The position numbers and the translations under genes are program-made. 60,000 nucleotides of DNA from Cryptomeria japonica (Eukaryota > Streptophyta > Pinopsida > Cupressales > Cupressaceae): the NCBI RefSeq assembly GCF_030272615.1, contig NC_081408.1, forward strand, positions 605,361,673 to 605,421,672, given 5' to 3'. Numbering within the stretch: position 1 is the first letter of the stretch; each line of letters starts with the position of its first letter. A model generated the notes under the pieces. It did no database searches, was not told the DNA's origin, and saw only the letters and a list, made by a program, of their open reading frames with translations. Below are positions 45,878-57,280 of the stretch, piece by piece.

Positions 45878-46391
45878 TTGGGTTCAGAGGAAAACCAAGG
45901 CAGTCTACCTCTGCCTGAGAAATCCAAGATGAATCTTCAACTAGTCTGTCTTTCCACTTCATAAGATACTCCTTATACTAACTGTTTCGGGTACTACACC
46001 CAATCCTACTGTCCAAAATGTCTTCAATCTGATCTGGTTCCTTCCGGGGCAACTGTTTCTCCAAGTCTGCAATATCGTCCTCACTGAATTTTGGTTCCTG
46101 ATACTGATGAAGATTTGCAATGTTAAACACAGGTGAAATACTCAGACTATCTGGTAACTCCACTTCATATGCATTTCCAAAACTGAACTTTCTCAAAATC
46201 TTGCAAGGTCCAAAATTTCTCATCTGCAACTTGTTATAAGTTCCAACCGGGAATCTTTCCTTTCTCAGATACACCATCACTTCATCACCAAATTCAAATT
46301 CCTTATGTCTTCTCTTCTCATTTGCTTTCTCCTTATACTTGTTGTTCATGTCCTCCAACTGTTGCTTAACTTGAATATGTAAGTTATTCAT
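45878..46391 (-). pseudogene. Integrase C-terminus and chromodomain, copy 2
   Basis: Nearly the same as 42739-43251. The GPY-like region, acidic hinge and IEDILDSRIGCSTRNS are followed by a TAG at 45978-45980 and the rest of the chromodomain (YLMKWKDRLVEDSSWIS-type). The stop is shared with copy 1, so it predates the duplication. Confidence 0.85.
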
Positions 46392-47746
46392 GTGATCTGC
46401 AAATTCTTCTGCTTTTGAACTTCTCTAGTCTTCACTGCTAATATCTCTTAATTTTGATATACCTCTAGGGTGTGCTTCGTTAACAATCTCAAAAGGTGTC
46501 CTTTCGGTACTCCTATTTACTGAATTATTGTAGGCAAACTCTGCTTGTGCAAGAATCAAATCCCAACTTCCGGTTTTGTCTCCAACTAAACATCTCAACA
46601 AATTTCTCAAGCTCTAGTTGACTACTTCTGTCTGTCCATCAGTCTGTGGGTGAAAAGTAGAACTGAACTTCAAATTCGTCTTCATCTTCTTCCAAAGTGT
46701 TCTCCAAAAATAACCACAAACTCAGTGTCTCTGTCTGAAACTATGCTCTTAGGTAATCCATGCAATCTCACTACTTCCTTGAAAAATAGGTCTGTTACGT
46801 GTAATGCATTTGATGTCCTCTTAAAAGGTATGAAATGAGCCATCTTCGAGAATCTATCCTCTACCACAAATATAGAATCATTCCCTCTCTGTGTTTTAAG
46901 CAATCCAAGTATGAAATCCATGCTTATATCCTCCCAAGGTCTTATCGGTACTGTCAAATGTTTATACAATCCCACATTCTGACTACTACCCTTTGCAACT
47001 TGACAAACTCTACAACTTTGCACATATTTCCTAACATCCTTATGAATCTGGGGCCAAAAGTAATGCTCACTCACCAATGATACTGTTTTGTCAACAACAA
47101 AGTGTCTAGCTAATCCTCCACTATGTTTCTCCTTTATTAGATTCTCCCTCATAGAACTCTTAGGTATGCACAACTATATTCCTGTGAATAATATCCCACC
47201 CTGAATGAAGTAATCCAACCACTTGCTTCTATCTACCATAACCGGTTCTCTACATGCTCTCCAAGGTTCTGAAAAATCTGGCTCATCATCATACAAGGCC
47301 TTCAATTTCTCAAATCCTAATACTGTTACTCTCATCTCTGTCAGCAAATTCTTTCTCCTACTCAATGCATCAATAACTTTGTTAGATTTCCCACTTCTAT
47401 GTTTCAACATAAAGGTGGAACTCTGCAAAAATTCTACCCATCTCATATTTCTCTGATTCAACTTACTCCGACTATTCAAATACTGCAAATCTTGATGATC
47501 CATATACAACACAAACTCCTTAGGCAATAGGTAATATCTCCACTTCTTCAAGGCTTGAACAATGGCATAAAATTCTTGATTATACACTGAATATCTCCTT
47601 TGGGCATCATTCAATTTCTCACTGAAATAAGCTACTACTCTCCCTTCCTGACTCAAGACTACTCCTATTGCTGTTCCACTTTCATCACAATCCACTTGAA
47701 ATAATTTATTGAAATCCGGTAAAGCTAACACAGGATGCTCAGTCAC
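46392..47746 (-). pseudogene. RNase H and integrase, copy 2 (continuous with RT)
   Basis: RNase H and integrase with the same motifs as copy 1. Here RNase H runs through KKWRYYLLPKEF without the stop seen in copy 1, and the integrase Glu is retained (DGQTEVVN, near 46625-46645). A one-base deletion near 46713 shifts the frame in the integrase core just after SDRDTEFVV. Shared stops remain at 47174-47176 and near 46611. Confidence 0.88.
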
Positions 47747-48521
47747 TTCTGTTTCAATAGTTCAAAACTTTTGTTTTGCTCCGATGGTCCACTTGAATTC
47801 CTTTTGATTTCCCCTCATTGTCTTAGTCATAGGGTTACAAACTGAACTGGAATTTTTGATGAACTTCCAGTAGAAACTAGCCAATCCATGAAATGATCTT
47901 ACTTCTCCAATGCTTTCTGTTATAGGTCACTCAACAATTGCTTTTACTTTCTCAGGGTCCATCTTCAAACCATCCTCGGATATCACAAACCCAAATCGAC
48001 TAACTCGTCCTTCATGAAAGTGCACTTCTTAAGATTTATTAGCAACTTTTCTGCTCTCTACATCTGCAAAACTTGTCTCAAATGCAACAAATGCTCCTCT
48101 TTTGTCTTACTAAAAATCAGAATGTCATCCAAATATACAATAATAAAATTACCCAAGAATTTCGTCAATACCTCATTCATCAGCCCCATGAAAGTACTCG
48201 GTGCATTAGTTAACCCAAAAGCCATCACCAACCATTCATATAGTCGTTCATTTATGTTAATATTGTCTTCCACTCATCTCCCTCTCTAATTTTGATATGA
48301 TGATATCCACTCTTCAAGTCTATCTTTGTAAAGTACTCGGCTCCACTCAAACAATCCATTATGTCATCCATCCTATGCAAAGGAAACCAATATTTTACTG
48401 TGATCTTGTTTATTGCTCTAGTATCGATAAACATTCTCCATTGTCCATTGTTCTTAGGTGCTAATGTTGCTGGTACTACACGAGGGCTCAAACTTTCTCT
48501 GATCAAACCTTTCTTCAACAA
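47747..48521 (-). pseudogene. Chromovirus reverse transcriptase
   Basis: RT motifs appear in two frames: [20 protein letters not shown] and [20 protein letters not shown] (48521-48252), then [20 protein letters not shown] and the catalytic [18 protein letters not shown] (48273-48058). A frameshift lies near 48255-48275. The catalytic YLDD is intact. RT continues toward RNase H with further stops. Confidence 0.9.
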
Positions 48522-48661
48522 CTTCTACACTTGTCTATTCAACTCTTCATTCTCTATCGGTGTCATCTGGTGTGTAACTTTGTTAGGCAAACTCGTTCAA
48601 AGAACTAGGTCCATGCAATGACTAATACTTCTCATAGGTGGTAATCCATCAAGCACATTAT

Positions 48662-49250
48662 CTAAATGATGTCTTCATACTCTGTCAGCAAATTTGTTAT
48701 CTCTTCTGGTTGTTCTTCTTCATGCTCTCGATTCTCAGTCTTTTTAGTAACTAAGGCAAAACACACATTCTCATGTCTCAATCCATCAAGGAATTTCCTT
48801 CCATCCACTAAATAGATTCTAGCATTCATACAGACTTCACTGTTCAAAGTTTCCTCCAAGGGCAACAAGGTTTGCTTCATCCCATTGGCCACAATAGTTT
48901 ATGTATTCTTCCTCCCATCATGTATTGCCTGTCTATCAAACTGCCAAGGTCTACCCAACAAAAGGTGACAAATATCCATAGGCATAATATCACACAAGAC
49001 TTCATCATGATAATTCCCAATTTTCAACTTCACCAAACATTTCTCACTTACTAACAACTTATGATCATCCTGAATCCATGCTATCTGATAAGGCGTAGGG
49101 TGTTTCAATCTTTCCAAATTCAACTTATTCACCATCTCTTCTGAAACAAGATAATCTGAACTACCATTATCAATGACAACTTTATAGCACTTACCGGATA
49201 CCTTACATTTGGTCTAAAACAAATTCTTCCTCTGCAAGGGCTCTTCATCT
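48662..49250 (-). pseudogene. Chromovirus aspartic protease and linker to RT
   Basis: An active-site-like VVIDNGSSDYLVSEEMVNKL lies near 49180-49120 (DNGSS where DSGSS is usual), followed by DIMPMDICHLLLGRPWQFDR, a standard protease C-terminal signature. TAG near 48899 separates it from the linker MANGMKQTLLPLEETLNSEV. TAA/TAG and frame changes precede RT. Confidence 0.8.
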
Positions 49251-50418
49251 TTCTCGGTATGACACAAAGCTCTCCTCATCATCAACACTTCTCCATCTTC
49301 CGGTTTATTAGCTGATCCGGTGGGGATTTCTTCCACCACTGTTGTTCTCCTGGTATTTTCTATCTTCTTACACTTGAAAGCACGATGTCCTTCTCCTCCA
49401 CATTTATAGAAAGTTCCTCTAAATACTCTCTTGTCTTGTCTTCTGTCATCTTTTCCAAAATTCTCATTACGGTAGCCATCCAGTTCTCTCCTCCGATAGA
49501 AATTTCTATCATCTTTCTGGTATGAATTACCTTCTTTGCTTACTTCCTTGTCCTTGTTATGATCCGTACATGTTCCTCTACCTCTAGTATATCCTCTTCC
49601 TCCTTGAAATCTTCCTCCAGAAAACTTTCCACCTCTGCCTCTCTGCCTCTCTGCCTCTCTCCCTATGCATGTCTTTTGTTTAGCTTCTCTTATTCTTTTA
49701 GGACATACTGGTAAGCTTCTTTGACACTCTGCAATTTGATCAAACTAAGTTCATCTTGTATGGACACCCGCAATCCATTCAAATATCCTGCAACTTGTTC
49801 AACTTCATCATCAAGATGTCTGGATCTGATATTCAACTTGTAAAATGCCTCGGTGTACTCCTTCACATCAAATTCCTTATGTCTCAAATTCGGCAACTTC
49901 CAGAATAGACTTGATAATCAGTTGGCATAAATTTTGATTTCAACTTAGCAACCATCTGATCCCATGTCTTGATCTTCTCTTTACCTCTTCTCTGTCTATC
50001 AACTTGCAAATGCTCCCACCAAAGAGATGCATGACCTTTCAATTGGGTACACACATTTCACCTTCCTTTCTTCTATAGTGGTTTCAAAATCAAATTATTT
50101 CCCCATCTCCGAGAGCCAATCCATTAATTCATCTGAATCCAACTTTTCATCAACTTCCAATGGGGTAAAATGAGGTTTAGTATTCTCCCTACTCAAAACC
50201 CTCAAAAACCTTTCTTAATCTGAATCAATTGCCAATGGGTTTACTTGTTCCGCTGGGGCTTCTTCTCCTTCATCTTCACTCACATCTTCAATATGTCAAC
50301 CTCTTCTTTGGACTGTCTCAACGGCTTCCAATCGAGCTGTTATTCCTCGCAACATTTCCATCACAACAGGGTCTGCATTCCCACACGCTCCACCATTCTT
50401 ATTTCCTCTTTGCGCCAT
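49251..50418 (-). pseudogene. gag: Chromovirus gag
   Basis: ATG at 50418 begins MAQRGNKNGGACGNADPVVM. In-frame stops follow at RRG* (near 50305) and DSD* (near 50218). The gag core reads MPNLRHKEFDVKEYTEAFYK and VEQVAGYLNGLRVSIQDELS (49896-49690). The zinc knuckle near 49410-49370 reads FYKCGGEGHRAFKC: its first Cys has become Tyr. An Arg/Gly-rich stretch with Cys (49560-49680) precedes it. Non-functional. Confidence 0.8.
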
Positions 50419-50512
50419 CTTCACGCCAGTCCTCTGCAACTATAGGTCGGATCCACAGTCCGCCACCCTACAAAAAAATTCTTAGGACAACGCAGTCTTT
50501 GGAACAAAATCT

Positions 50513-50527
50513 TGCTTGGATACCACT
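50513..50527 (-). other. Primer-binding site of the chromovirus
   Basis: Minus strand AGTGGTATCCAAGC follows the LTR end CTACACCA. TGGTATCCAAGC resembles the Met-tRNA site TGGTATCAGAGC with two mismatches. Confidence 0.7.
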
Positions 50528-51275
50528 TGGTGTAGTCACCAGTTAGGAGGGACCTCAAAGAGATCAGTCCAGACTAGTTAGCAAGAGTAAACACAATGTA
50601 AACACAAGGACATGATGGAGGAAATGTAGAACAATTGATTTATATCATGAAAATTGATTACAACCAACCAGTAACAACTGGGTTATAGTAAGCGGCTCAC
50701 AAGCCTGCTAAAACATGCTCAAAATACAAAACAGGTCACAACCAAGACCTCAAACTTAAGATTTCACTACTATGTTATGTCTAACTCTCTAGATACATTC
50801 TAATGCTCTATTATAATGATTTATATGATCCAAGGGGATCCGGTCGACCCAAAAGGGATCAAAACCCGAAGAATAAGACCTAGCATGTAAAACCAACAAG
50901 GTTGGCCTCCGACAAAGAAAATCAAAAGGAAGGTCGGCCACATGCCAAGGAACAACATAATCAATTCTTAGGGCTCCACAAGCTACGGAAAGGATCCGGT
51001 AGATCGCTGATGCAAATAGGTCCAAGCAACTAGTAACAGAAAACTGTCTCAAAAATCGGTAGCAATAACTTGCTGAAAAATGATCCAAATGCTCTGTGGT
51101 TTGGGAATAAGGTAGATGATCAAGTCCTCAAGAAAAATCCAACTCTGCATGATCCGGTGAGCCAAGTCCGGGAAACACAAAAAGAAATGTTGAAACTGCA
51201 AATAGAAAGCAAAACAGAAAGGAAATATTTTTGGTTGATGCAAGATTGCCATGAACCGGGGATGCTCCTGCATCA
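50528..51275 (-). repeat. 5' LTR of the chromovirus
   Basis: 748 bp on the + strand from TGGTGTAGTCACCAGTTAGG to GATGCTCCTGCATCA. Relative to the 3' LTR it has about 35 extra bases near 50900-50940 (CCTCCGACAAAGAAAATC...). TAGAG follows at 51276-51280. Confidence 0.9.
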
Positions 51276-51482
51276 TAGAGAAAAGGTAGGTTTGTTCCTT
51301 GAGGTTCATCACTTCGAGGGAAACAAATACCCATCCTTTACATTTTGGTAAACCCAATATGAAGGTCAGTTGCATTATCATTTCTTTTAGTATTTGCTTT
51401 GTATTTGCATTTAAAAATCTAAAGAAAAAAAATTTAAACCAAAAGAGGATAAGAATAAATACACTTTGACTTTGAACAAACC

Positions 51483-52605
51483 TTGAATCAATTTCCTTCA
51501 TCACTAAGTATTGTAGACTTGCAACATCCTTGTAGTGTGGTCGAAGTGTTGTACAACTTGTCCATGAGCTTTATGACCCAGACTGCCACAAGAGTTGTTG
51601 TAAGAAAGGCTGCTAGGAAGAGTATTCCTACGAATCTCTACAGTCCTCCTTGGCTAGGTCTAATGTTTAACGATCTGCTTCCTAATCCAAATGACTTCAT
51701 AGCCTCTCACCCTATTAGGACCATTTTGACAAGGGGTCCTTCTCCACCTGATTCACAATCAAATTCTCATAATAACACCCCGATAAATTCTCCCTTGTCT
51801 TCTCCTGCTATTGTTGATCATGATTCAGCCATCACTATCGACTTTGACTAGATTAACATGTTAGAGAAAAAATTGAGAGACTTTGAGGGGTTTCTAAACT
51901 AAGAGAATGTTCTTTCTCAGGCTGGAAGTGTTGTGAACACTCTGAGGGACATGTTGATCTCAAACATAAGAGGTCTAGAGATGTTGAGAGCATTGTCTAT
52001 GATCGTTAAGAATCATGTAGCCTTAGCTGGTACTTCTCCTCAAGACAACCAGTCTGACACTTGTGGTTCTCAACTTGGTATTGATATACCTAAGATGACA
52101 CTTCATATGGTTGAATCCACCATCCCTAGCATCAATGCTTGTAATTCCCCGCCAGGACACACACATGGAGTGCAAATATTTTTTTTCTTCTACCATTCCC
52201 CTGGGTTATACTAGCATGGATAGGAGTTTCACCACCACTTTTGTTGCAGGACATACCACTTCTGTTAGCACCAGTCTAGGTGTTGGTTCCATCCCTAGTG
52301 GTGGTACCAGTCCTTATGTTGGTGCTGGTGGAGGTTGTGGTGCACATGCTGCTCCCCCTCCTCCTCCTCCTCCTCCTCTGCGTGCTAATCTTGTCCTAAA
52401 TACCGTATTGCAGAATATGGGGTAATAGAAGTTGCAGCTCACGAACCTTGCGTCCACCTCTGGCCAATATTTAATACTTGCCTATTATCACAAGAGACCA
52501 CTTGATATCACAATCCTTATTACCATCCTTACCCAGGGGTCTAAGTCATTGAAGTTTGATCATTTCAGTGGTGATGAAGATCCTAATGTGTACATTGATT
52601 AATGA
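51483..52605 (+). pseudogene. Gag remnant of an older Ty3/gypsy element
   Basis: The open frame begins within 51483-51570; MSFMTQTATRVVVRKAARKS is a plausible gag N-terminus. Pro/Ser/Asn-rich sequence follows (NTPINSPLSSPAI), then TAG 51849-51851, a helical stretch (INMLEKKLRDFEGFLN), another stop, and NTLRDMLISNIRGLEMLRAL. A frameshift near the T-run at 52177-52186 leads to a Gly/Ser/Pro stretch with eight prolines (CTC-triplet repeat at 52361-52380), two stops near 52424, and the gag-core-like SLKFDHFSGDEDPNVYID ending about 52602. It then gives way to copia sequence. Its leader is probably at 41270-41983, split off by the chromovirus. Confidence 0.65.
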
Positions 52606-52719
52606 TTCCACTTTAAACTTCTTCCATACTACTGGAACTTGAGAATACCATCAAAAATGGAAAAAAACTATTTGGGTCGATGGTATCTCCCCCCATCCAT
52701 AGGTTTGTGTTCCTATCCA

Positions 52720-53605
52720 CCCATGAGAAATTTTCTGACCATATGAAGAATGAATTTGAAATGTCTATGATTGGTGAGATGGAATTTTTATTAGGTTTGC
52801 AGATTACTCTGACTGATAAAGGTACTTTCATTTGTCAAACTAAGTATGTGAAGGAGTTCCTTAAGAAATTTGGACTTGAAAGTTCCAAACCTGTCGGTAC
52901 TCCTATGGTAGCCAGTTGCAAATTATCAAAGGTTGATGAATCCCCTAAAGTGAATCCAAGTAGATACAAATCAATGATTGGTGGATTGTTGTACTTAACT
53001 CAGACTAGACCTAACATTATGAATGTTGTTTGTATTGCTTCTAGATTTTAGTCAAATCCTAGAGAAACTCATGATATTGTTGTTAAGAGGATATTTAGGT
53101 ATTTGGCAAGTACAATAGACCTTGGGTTGTGGTATCCAAAGAATGGTGACTTTAGATTATGTGCCTATACAAATTCTGATTGGGCAGGAGATGTGGATGA
53201 CATGAAGAGCACTATTGGAGGTGCATTCTTTCTTGGGAAGAAGTTGGTTTCATGGCTTAGAAAGAAACAATCATGCACTTCATTATCTACAGTTGAAGTA
53301 GAATATGTAGCTCCTGCTACTAACTATACTAAGATTTTATGGATGAAATAGATGTTAAAAGATATAAGGTTAAGTTATGATTAGCCTATTGTTATTCATT
53401 GTGATAATACTGTTGCTATTAATATGTCAAAGAATCCGGTATTTCATTCCAAATCAAAACACATTTCTATAAGGTACAATTTCTTGAAGGAAAAGGTTGA
53501 AGCAAAGGAAGTTAGATTGGTTTACATGCCTACTAAGGAGCAGATTGCATATATTCAAACTAAACCATTGCCTAAATATACCTTTGAATATCTCAAAGAT
53601 TAGTT
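52720..53605 (+). pseudogene. 3' part of a Ty1/copia pol (RT end and RNase H)
   Basis: Begins abruptly with FSDHMKNEFEMSMIGEMEFL and continues LGLQITLTDKGTFICQTKYV, SRYKSMIGGLLYLTQTRPNI and, after a TAG near 53049, RNase H: CAYTNSDWAGDVDDMKSTIG, CTSLSTVEVEYVAPATNYTK, a TAG at 53349-53351 and a TAG near 53382. The end reads IVIHCDNTVAINMSKNPVFH and KHISIRYNFLKEKVEAKEVR. It is close to the same region of the 17444-22482 element but in the opposite orientation and more decayed. Everything upstream of late RT is missing. Confidence 0.88.
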
Positions 53606-53887
53606 GGGGGTTACCAAACCTTAGGAAGAGACTTAGAGATGCATGAATGCATCAATCGATAAGCTTATCAGATATTTTCTTTGATCCGAGTTGATGAGAT
53701 GATGCTACTACTCAGGGGGAGTAGTCAATTGTTTGGTTCAGTATTTTTAGTTTGGTATCCGTCCTTTGTCATTGATGTCAAAGGGGGAGAGATGGTATTC
53801 ATGTGAAAATTAGTCATATCTTTGAGGAAGATTGTTGGCATTCCTTGGCACTTGGATGTTTTTCACATTTAGTATTGCCATCAATGC

Positions 53888-53900
53888 CAAAGGGGGAGAT
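53888..53900 (+). other. Polypurine tract of the copia fragment
   Basis: CAAAGGGGGAGAT directly before TGTTGGCAATATACTGG. The similar phrase CAAAGGGGGAGAGATGG near 53777 may be a second, internal tract. Confidence 0.85.
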
Positions 53901-55669
53901 TGTTGGCAATATACTGGATTTTGTTAAGAGTTATCATTAATGTCAACACTGTATCTCGATTGGACCTATCCTGGTTAGTTTAGGTGATCATCTTGGTTTT
54001 GACTATGATTCTAATCCGATATGATCAGATCTTTGGAATCAGTTTTGGATGCTTACTCTGGATGGTTATTTGTTTTCCATATGATAGCTTTGAAAATTGA
54101 TTGCATGAAAATTTCAATTTTTGACCTCAAAACATTGATTTTTAGGTTTTACTTGTTTCCTCTGTGAACGATCCAAGGTCTAGGGTTTATCAAAACTTCT
54201 TACATTTTGTGAAGAAAACCCTAGCAATGATAAATTCTTCTATTATTTTTTTCCCACTTAAAGCCATGGGTACCCTTTCCATGAGTGGGGACATCTTATA
54301 TCCTAAACATTAAGTGATGATCAACCGGTTTGTGAAATAATAGTTTCCCTAAGTCATGCGCATAACATTCCTATTACCGGTCTCCTTTTAAAATATTTAT
54401 GCCTGTGCTTGTATTTTCTTAAATTCCTAAGAATCCTAAGTTCTCCGGCCATTTGCTAAAGACAGGACAGATCCAACGGCTAGAGCTTTCCCGTGATGAA
54501 ATATGTGAGGATTTTAATGACCGCGACATCACGAGATTGTGTCATGTGTTATCGACAGAAATCGGCAGGGTTAGCAGTGTAACCGATCGAAAGCATTTTG
54601 TTACCGGTTCACAGGCAGTAAAGGTTAATCTACTAACAGTCCCATCAATTTGCACATGCTCAAAATGAATGGAGATGTTTTATCCTGAGGTAAAAGGTGC
54701 TCAACTTTTAAATCCTGGAAGAGTTAACAGGCAGTATGCAAAGCGGTAAAGATTGAACAGATCAGATGACCCTCATATTCTCGCAATGGAAGTTGTAGGG
54801 AGATTACGGACCATGACATCACGAGATGATGACACATGTCCCAGGCTGATCAGGAAGACCTACATAGAGGTTGGTAACAGAGTTTGGTTGAAGGATGATA
54901 TGGCACTGTTCAGTCAGGATTTTGTGGGTCCGCGGATACAGATGGAAAGACAAAGTGCTAAGTCGGCAAGAAATGACTGTTAGATTTGCCAAGTTGGATT
55001 AGATCTGTGGTTGAGTTTCAAATGAGAAGTTAGGATAGATTTTGGAGGCACCGGTCATAGCTCGCGGGAAAAGGTAGAATGAATGGGATTCAGACTTGTC
55101 GATTTAGGATTGATTAGACAGTCAAAGATGATAGCTCGTAGATGTGAAAGGATTTGGATAAGCCTCCAATTCAAGTGTGATGGATAATGAGTTATCTAAT
55201 GAATTCAGAGATTTGTCTGTTGGTAGAGATCCTAAAGCAGAAGAATGTACACCCATGAAGGAATAAGATCAGAATAAAATCATTCATGTAAGGTTAACAC
55301 ATGCAGGTGGCAATGGATTGATGGCCTAGAAGATGGCGATGTCTTGAGTTGTAGGCATGATTGCTGAAATCCATAGCTGACAAGGTGAGCAGAAGATATC
55401 AGGATGATGATTCTTCACATGGATTAGCACCACCACATTGAAAGGAATTTTGATTATAAATTCACAAGGAAGATGATAAAATGGGTAGAAACATATACAA
55501 GCTTATTCATTTTCTGAGAGCAATTCTTCATCAGTGAGAAGATCTTATTCGAACAAAATTATGGATGGAGTTGTTGCATATTTTGTGACGTTGGATGGAT
55601 GATATTTATCTAGTATGATGTTGTTCATTGCCAGAGGGGTTGTGAAAGATCAGGGGATTACTAGAGGGG
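53901..55669 (+). repeat. 3' LTR of the copia fragment, right end uncertain
   Basis: Begins TGTTGGCAATATACTGG, like the TGTTGGTATTTTGGTATGG start of the copia LTR at 22482. ACCGGT words recur here, as they do in that LTR. I could not locate its right terminus; the end given is the start of the next LTR-like block. Two short related blocks share GACATCACGAGAT (near 54525 and 54816). Confidence 0.55.
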
Positions 55670-57263
55670 GTGTGAAATCCTTTTCTTTTCAAGAAACGTC
55701 ACCTTGGGCCTATTCCCCGCTCTTCCTCTGCTTTTTATTGGCAGAGTGTTCCAAGAGGGAGCTCATGGGGAACTGAAAGAAGGATTTGTTCAAGGGAGGA
55801 TTGGCAACCAGTCATCTCTGCAGCAACATGGAAATGCCTTCTCAACAAATCCTGTCTACCCCCAAGTTCCTCTTTCCATTTTCTCTGATCCGGGGCATAA
55901 AGGTTGGAGACTTTCCTTCATTTTGGTGGGAAAGTTTTGTTTCATTTCTGGATATGTTTTCCTTTTCAGGAAGAGAAATGCTATGGAACAAATTGAGCAT
56001 CTAGGGGTCCATCTGAGAGTGTCAGGGTGATATCGGTGCAGCTCAAGTGTTTTTGTTTCTACCAAAAATCGGTTGAGGATTTTGGTTCCACCTCATCACG
56101 GGCGTCAGCATGTGGATAAGAATATTTTGTAACTGAATTGTGTACAGCCTCTAAGGTTTGAATCTATTGTTAACAAGTGTCTTTTGGTCTGAAGCTTGTC
56201 GCTCCATTGTCATCTATAAAAGGGAATTCAAGGCCATTAGTTGGGGTCCAAATTTTCTAAGAAAGATCTCTGTAAAATAGATTTGTTCTGCAGGGTTAGG
56301 TTCTAGGTAGTTCTAGAGAGTCATAGGAAATAACAAGGACTGTAATGTTATTTTGCAAAGAAAAAAAGTAATATAATATTTGCAAGTTCCCTTTTTCAAG
56401 TGGATTATTCTATATTTGAATTTGTTGGCTATCATCTAATAAAACATAGCTTATGATATTAATGCAAATATATTTTCCTAATCTTTACTCTCTTGTGTGT
56501 GATTTTATCTTCTTTTAAGCAAATGGGATGAAGGGTTTCGTTTGTTTGTTGCACTGTTATGATGTATGTATTCTTCCATTCAATGCTTTAGTCCAAGAGG
56601 TTAATTAAAATGCTTGAATGAGATTACAGAGAAAAAAAGGCTTGTCATAGGATTTGATAAGTAGTTCAGGTGAAGGATTGTAAGCAGAACAATATTGTAA
56701 GGCAGTACTGTTTTAGGCTAGACCAACTATTAGACGAAATTTTATCAGATTTTCAGTAAGAATTTTCATAGACTCTATAACCCAAATGAATAAGGCATTG
56801 ATATTTTCTAGAAAATGTCATTAGGTTTTCAGCTTCTAGTTTATCTTCTTTATGATTTCTCAGAACGAATCTTATAAATATCAAAATATCATTTGCTAAG
56901 TTTTATGTATTTTCTGAAATTCATCCCACCCTCTCTCATACTCCAGCTTAAGGTTGAGGATCACTGAAGGATTTGCCATCCTTGAGAATTCTCCCTTTCT
57001 TTCGAGTCTTATTATGAGATAATCTGCTTTGTTTCAGTAAGTTCCTGAGTATCATTGCAGAGGCAGGAGATCTTACCAAAGGGATCACCCTCCCTGATTC
57101 TGCAGAGCCTAAAGTGCAGAAGGACTTTCTGTCATTGTTATTGTTGGTGCAAGCCTGATAGATATTGATAGTTGGAGGTGACTCTCCATAGATATTTGGA
57201 GGAAATCAACTTGGTCTCTGCCCTGTAGTAGTGTAAACCCATCGTCCATTTTGACAACCAACA
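55670..57263 (+). repeat. Probable LTR of the last Ty3/gypsy element
   Basis: The right end is supported: ...GACAACCAACA at 57263 with primer site TGGCGACTCTGC six bases on. The left end is a guess at TGTGAAATCC after the purine-rich AGAGGGGG near 55662. A TATA box (CTATAAAAGGG, near 56214-56224) and AATAAAAC near 56437 fit an LTR promoter and polyadenylation region. If the left end is right, the length is about 1.6 kb. Confidence 0.5.
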
Positions 57264-57268
57264 AAAAA

Positions 57269-57280
57269 TGGCGACTCTGC
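57269..57280 (+). other. Primer-binding site of the last Ty3/gypsy element
   Basis: TGGCGACTCTGCTTGGGA begins here, a close match to the TGGCGACTCTGCTGGGGA-type site (Arg tRNA) that I recall from Tat/Ogre-like plant elements. It follows an LTR-like CA end. Confidence 0.75.

Larger units (their letters stand above)
41761..48039 (-). repeat. 3140-bp tandem duplication covering flank, LTR and 3' pol of the chromovirus
   Basis: 41761-44900 is repeated at 44901-48039. Each unit holds 223 bp of DNA outside the element, the 3' LTR and about 2.2 kb of RNase H-integrase-chromodomain sequence. The copies differ by scattered substitutions (more than the duplication at 6869-10586) and one base deletion near 46713. 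About 5 bases (TATTA) are shared at the breakpoints. Because external DNA is included, it arose after insertion. Confidence 0.95.
41984..51275 (-). mobile_element. Ty3/gypsy chromovirus, minus strand, enlarged by internal duplication
   Basis: 5' LTR at 51275-50528, primer site, gag from 50418, protease, RT, RNase H, integrase and a chromodomain at the integrase C-terminus, then the 3' LTR. TAGAG target-site duplications flank it. Its natural length would be about 6.15 kb; the extra 3140 bp is the tandem duplication. Chromodomains mark the chromovirus branch of plant Ty3/gypsy and are thought to direct integration to particular chromatin. Multiple stops and frameshifts disable this copy. Confidence 0.92.
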
